Positions 6,383 to 9,214 of a stretch of 9,214 nt of DNA are shown piece after piece; positions within the stretch are counted from its first letter, which is position 1, and every line of letters starts with the position of its first letter. Made by a program: the position numbers and the translations under genes. Under the pieces are notes generated by a model. It worked only from the letters and a program-made list of their open reading frames with translations, did no database searches and was not told the origin of the DNA. The stretch lies in assembly GCA_014874425.1 (NCBI GenBank), contig JACWAG010000262.1, positions 1-9,214 of the forward strand, given 5' to 3'. Source of the DNA: Syntrophaceae bacterium. GTDB lineage: Bacteria; Desulfobacterota; Desulfomonilia; Desulfomonilales; Desulfomonilaceae.

Positions 6383-7642
6383 ATGTCCAGTGATGTAACT
6401 ATTAGAATTAGTGGTCTTTGGAAAAAATATGGCCTCCCAATGCCCCGGTTTATCCATAGAGGAATTAACCTGATAAAGGGAAGAGCCCCGGATTACGAAG
6501 ATGGGGAATGGTGGGCGCTCAAGGATGTTAGTCTAGAGGTTCGCCGAGGTGAGACTCTGGGCATAGTTGGACGTAACGGGGCAGGCAAGAGTACTTTGCT
6601 CAAGGTTTTAGCAGGCGTGACAACTCCCACCAAAGGCAGGGTTGAAATCTTAGGCCGCATTTTCCCAATGATTGAATTGAATGCTGGTCTTAACACGGAG
6701 TTGACGGGGAGGGAGAATGTTCGGCTCCTAGGCGCCATTATGGGACTGTCCCGTTCCGAAACGGAACGAATCTTGCCAGATGTTGAAGACTTTACGGAAC
6801 TGGGTGAATGGTTCGACAAACCAGTCCGGATGTACTCGAGTGGCATGTTGAGCAGGCTGGGATTCGGAGTCGCTGTGAACATCAAGAGCGACGTCGTGCT
6901 GATCGATGAAACCTTTGCCGTTGGGGATCTGAAGTTTCAGAATAAAAGTATGGCTAAGGTTAAAGAACTCCGTGAGAGTGGAGCTACGATTTTACTGGTC
7001 AGTCACAGTCTCGAAACCCTGCAATTTGTGGCAAAGCGCGGAATATTGTTGGAGCGAGGCAAACTCCTCGCTGATGGGTCCGCTCTTGAGGCTATCAACG
7101 CCTATGAGACTCTCGTGTTCAGGGCTGAACAAAAACGCGTTGAACATCGCGTGAGAAGCCGCATCACCAGTGAGGACGTAAACATTTTCGGGGCCCGTTT
7201 GTTTGACCAGGATGGAAATACATTGACCGAAGTTAGAGCCAGGCAGCCCTTTGGCATCGAAGTTGATCTGCATATTCATAGAGATCTCGAACATCCCATG
7301 TTTTCTCTGGGGCTTCATAATATGGCAGGCATTCTGTGTAAGTGGAATGTTTCCAAGGAGGATGGACTTGTGGGACCCGGCCCGCGAAACCACTATATAC
7401 TGCGGGCCTGGTATCCTGAAAACAGGCTATCAACAGGAGCGTATGAGGCTCATTTTGCGGCTCGTGACGCAGCGACTTTCGAAACTCTGGAAAGGATAGC
7501 CGGAATAGTAAACTTCGCCGTAATAGGTCCTGAAAGATCTCGAGGGATAGTATGTGGAAAGGTTGAATGGACATTGATCCCATTTGACGAAGTTCAAGAT
7601 TCGACCTCGGAAGATTCATCAAGGGAACAAAGTTATGACTGA
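6383..7642 (+). CDS. wzt: Polysaccharide ABC transporter ATPase with C-terminal carbohydrate-binding domain, Wzt-like
   Basis: A 419-residue cytoplasmic ATPase partner of the preceding permease. The nucleotide-binding domain (about 5-235) has Walker A GRNGAGKS (63-70), the family's degenerate signature YSSGM (151-155), Walker B VVLIDE (171-176, catalytic E176), D-loop AVGD and switch H208 in LLVSH. After it, about 265-410 forms a beta-rich domain ending in VNFAVIGPERSRGIVCGKVEW, typical of the Wzt C-terminal domain that recognises the end of the polymer in E. coli O8/O9a. KpsT/TagH-type ATPases of this branch lack that domain. ATG 6383 lies 7 bases after the permease stop with only a weak ribosome site, suggesting coupled translation. 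Its 3' end overlaps the methyltransferase start by 8 bases. The presence of the extra domain predicts that the exported glycan carries a specific terminal mark. Confidence 0.95.
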   Translation: MSSDVTIRISGLWKKYGLPMPRFIHRGINLIKGRAPDYEDGEWWALKDVSLEVRRGETLGIVGRNGAGKSTLLKVLAGVTTPTKGRVEILGRIFPMIELNAGLNTELTGRENVRLLGAIMGLSRSETERILPDVEDFTELGEWFDKPVRMYSSGMLSRLGFGVAVNIKSDVVLIDETFAVGDLKFQNKSMAKVKELRESGATILLVSHSLETLQFVAKRGILLERGKLLADGSALEAINAYETLVFRAEQKRVEHRVRSRITSEDVNIFGARLFDQDGNTLTEVRARQPFGIEVDLHIHRDLEHPMFSLGLHNMAGILCKWNVSKEDGLVGPGPRNHYILRAWYPENRLSTGAYEAHFAARDAATFETLERIAGIVNFAVIGPERSRGIVCGKVEWTLIPFDEVQDSTSEDSSREQSYD

Positions 7643-8294
7643 GTCGCTCGCTCATTCCTGGAACCGTCTTATGAAATGGAGAAGTGAATGCTTCAGGCGA
7701 TTCGGGTCTATCGGGAATTTCCCGATCAAAACACCAGATGACGAAATTTCGTCATTTCTCCAATCCAATACTAAAGTTTTGGACATTGGCGCTGGAGTGA
7801 ACAAACCTTTTGAGAGAATAATTCGAGTTGTGACACCTCTTTACTACTGTCTCGATACGGACCCTGACGGTGTTTTTGACTTTCGGTCCTTTTCGGAAAT
7901 TCCAGAAAATCTGAGCTTCGATCTAGTCATCGCGAACCAGATGTTGGAGCACTTGACTGTTCAGGACGCAATGGACGTCGTCATGTCCGCTTTTTCAAAA
8001 CTCAGCCGGTCAGGGAAGCTTGTAGCCACAGTCCCGAACACTGCGCACCCAGTTCGTCAGAGAGATATCTCCCACATCACACCGTGGGGGGCCAACGACC
8101 TGTATAGTCTTCTGAGATTCACCGGTTTTGAAATCGATGGAATTTCACGTTACAACAAGTTTCCTTTGACATCCGATCCTCTCAAACGTTGGGTGGTAGA
8201 AACCGTATGTGCGGAATTCAGAATGGACTGGTGTGACAGCCTTATGATCACGGGCACTAAGCAGATTCCTGCGGACCCCGTCGAAAGGATATGA
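7635..8294 (+). CDS. Class I SAM-dependent methyltransferase
   Basis: A 219-residue Rossmann-fold methyltransferase. Motif I is VLDIGAGVN (48-56), the acidic end of strand 2 is CLDTD (72-76), and FDLVIANQMLEHL (94-106) is the strand-4 motif. These are followed by GKLVATVPN and HITPWGANDLYSLLRFTGFEI, the pattern of Methyltransf_11/23-type enzymes that modify sugars or lipids. The start is ATG 7635, inside the last codons of wzt (ATGACTGA overlap), with AAGGGA at about 7619-7625 as ribosome site. An upstream in-frame TTG at 7584 would add 17 residues but has no such support. Location right after wzt points to a substrate on the exported glycan, possibly a chain-terminating methyl group. No kinase domain is fused, unlike E. 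coli WbdD. The acceptor is inference. Confidence 0.85.
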   Translation: MTESLAHSWNRLMKWRSECFRRFGSIGNFPIKTPDDEISSFLQSNTKVLDIGAGVNKPFERIIRVVTPLYYCLDTDPDGVFDFRSFSEIPENLSFDLVIANQMLEHLTVQDAMDVVMSAFSKLSRSGKLVATVPNTAHPVRQRDISHITPWGANDLYSLLRFTGFEIDGISRYNKFPLTSDPLKRWVVETVCAEFRMDWCDSLMITGTKQIPADPVERI

Positions 8295-8296
8295 CA

Positions 8297-9214
8297 GTGA
8301 GCGAAGCCCCGAGCCATTGTGACTTGATGATTGATGGAAGAAATTACACCGTGGAGGTTTATCGCAGGACCATCCGATCTGTTGACGCTCCAAGGCTTAT
8401 CATTGTTTCTCACCTAATAAACGAGATCGGAAAAAGCCTTTTGAAAGCGTGTCTTGACGGTGTGAGGCATTTTACCCCGGAGAGTCATGAGGTATGGGTG
8501 GTGGATAACAATTCGCCACGGCAAAACCTCGAATGGTTGCTGGATAGAGATGACGTAAATGTCGCTCTCAATCGGGTTGAACCCTTGCCCCCTGAGGCGC
8601 AAGAAGCCTCTGGTTCAGACCGGCTGCCTGAGGATCAAAAAAATTGGGGTAGTTATGCGAACGCAATAGGTTTGGAAATCGGGATCAGGATAATCGACCC
8701 GGCCTCCACGTTGGTAATGTTTATGCACATGGATACCTGCCCCTGTTTTCGTGGTTGGTTATCATTTCTCCGTTCGAAAATCTCAGGTCCTGTTCGCGCC
8801 GCCGGCGTGAGGCTGGATAAGACAAGGACGCCGGAGGGAGTCCTGCATGTTCTTGGATATATGGTAGACTTCGATCTGTTCAAAGAACTCGATCTGAATT
8901 TGTTTCCAGATCTCCCTCAACAGGACGTTGGAGACAATGTAACTCTAAAGCTCCGGGAAGCGGGCTATGGTATTTTTTCCTGTCGGAATACCCTGTGGGC
9001 CCCTGAACTTGACGATCATATATCCCCTGATTCGCCATTGAAAGGGGTCAGAGTGGATAGAGCGTTCGATGACGATTGGAATATAATATTTTTGCATTTG
9101 GGACGGGGTGTCCGGAGGTCCACAGGAGAACACAAGACAGGAACCAGTCTCGACAAATGGCTTGATGTTATTCACAATTCATTGATCAAATCTTCAACGG
9201 CTATGACTCATGTA
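8297..9214 (+). CDS. Glycosyltransferase-like protein, partial (runs off the right edge)
   Basis: An open frame with no stop to the window end (306 codons seen). The visible part resembles a GT-A (family 2-like) glycosyltransferase. A strand RLIIVSHLIN (33-42) is followed by EVWVVDNNSP (65-74), the usual nucleotide-binding strand with VVDNxSP. Then come WGSYANAIGLEIG (117-129, where such enzymes have a G-A-N-x-G segment) and LVMFMHMDTCP (139-149) at the position of the metal-binding DxD, here only M-D-T with no second Asp. DVGDNVTLKLREAGYGIFSC fits the acceptor-side E/D-D motif and following strand. Family assignment is moderate, as overall similarity is low. GTG 8297 is preferred because AAAGGA (8284-8289) stands 7 bases before it; ATG 8291, overlapping the methyltransferase stop as ATGA, is the alternative. 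It is last in the visible export operon and probably helps build or end the glycan. Confidence 0.65.
   Translation, partial: MSEAPSHCDLMIDGRNYTVEVYRRTIRSVDAPRLIIVSHLINEIGKSLLKACLDGVRHFTPESHEVWVVDNNSPRQNLEWLLDRDDVNVALNRVEPLPPEAQEASGSDRLPEDQKNWGSYANAIGLEIGIRIIDPASTLVMFMHMDTCPCFRGWLSFLRSKISGPVRAAGVRLDKTRTPEGVLHVLGYMVDFDLFKELDLNLFPDLPQQDVGDNVTLKLREAGYGIFSCRNTLWAPELDDHISPDSPLKGVRVDRAFDDDWNIIFLHLGRGVRRSTGEHKTGTSLDKWLDVIHNSLIKSSTAMTHV

Noticed and set aside
6493..6885. 130-codon - strand frame within wzt, and similar antisense frames within tatC, wzm, the methyltransferase and the glycosyltransferase-like gene
   Set aside because: All overlap well-supported + strand genes with full motif sets and have low-complexity Ser/Pro/Arg-rich translations.
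7584..7634. Extended TTG start for the methyltransferase
   Set aside because: It would overlap wzt by 59 bases without a ribosome site, while ATG 7635 has AAGGGA upstream and a typical 8-base overlap.
1..9214. CRISPR arrays, tRNA/rRNA genes, toxin-antitoxin pairs, phage genes or a novel defence system
   Set aside because: No regularly spaced repeats, cloverleaf-like sequence or defence-type domains were seen on either strand.

Overview
The window looks like a chromosomal segment of an anaerobic Gram-negative bacterium, most likely a deltaproteobacterium-type (Desulfobacterota, e.g. syntrophic or sulfate-reducing) organism. This is inferred from the mix of protein types: an Rrf2 regulator, a GalT-like HIT-family transferase, a methylmalonyl-CoA decarboxylase beside a class III CoA-transferase remnant, TatC, and a two-component polysaccharide ABC exporter. 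No rRNA or other direct taxonomic marker is present.

Left half (1 to about 4.5 kb) is a loose accessory region with signs of decay. It holds an intact Rrf2-family regulator (128-616, +), a remnant of an IS1595-family transposase (about 666-840, +), an intact galactose-1-phosphate uridylyltransferase-like gene (1018-2055, -), and a long gene-poor stretch. Inside that stretch lies the N-terminus of an old-yellow-enzyme-type FMN oxidoreductase, broken by an in-frame stop (2670-2816, +). Next come an intact methylmalonyl-CoA decarboxylase (3099-3908, -) and, immediately upstream of it, the C-terminal third of a CaiB/BaiF CoA-transferase with a frameshift and no N-terminus (3928-about 4438, -). 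Three broken genes among three intact ones in 4.5 kb suggest an area that has lost catabolic and mobile DNA.

Right half (4.5 to 9.2 kb) is all on the + strand and well preserved. A strong intrinsic terminator (4510-4537) separates it from the decaying part. It carries tatC (4616-5392), then a tightly packed envelope-polysaccharide operon. The operon comprises an ABC-2 permease of the Wzm type (5554-6375), its ATPase Wzt with a C-terminal carbohydrate-recognition-type domain (6383-7642), a SAM-dependent methyltransferase overlapping it by 8 bases (7635-8294), and a glycosyltransferase-like protein that runs off the right edge (8297-9214+). The spacing (7-base gap, 8-base overlap, then near-abutting genes) indicates cotranscription and translational coupling.

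The most informative biological idea is that the Wzt C-terminal domain plus the adjacent methyltransferase form a chain-cap-and-export module, as in E. coli O8/O9a, where a terminal modification of the polysaccharide is recognised by Wzt. I see no CRISPR array, tRNA, rRNA or complete mobile element, and no convincing wholly new system.
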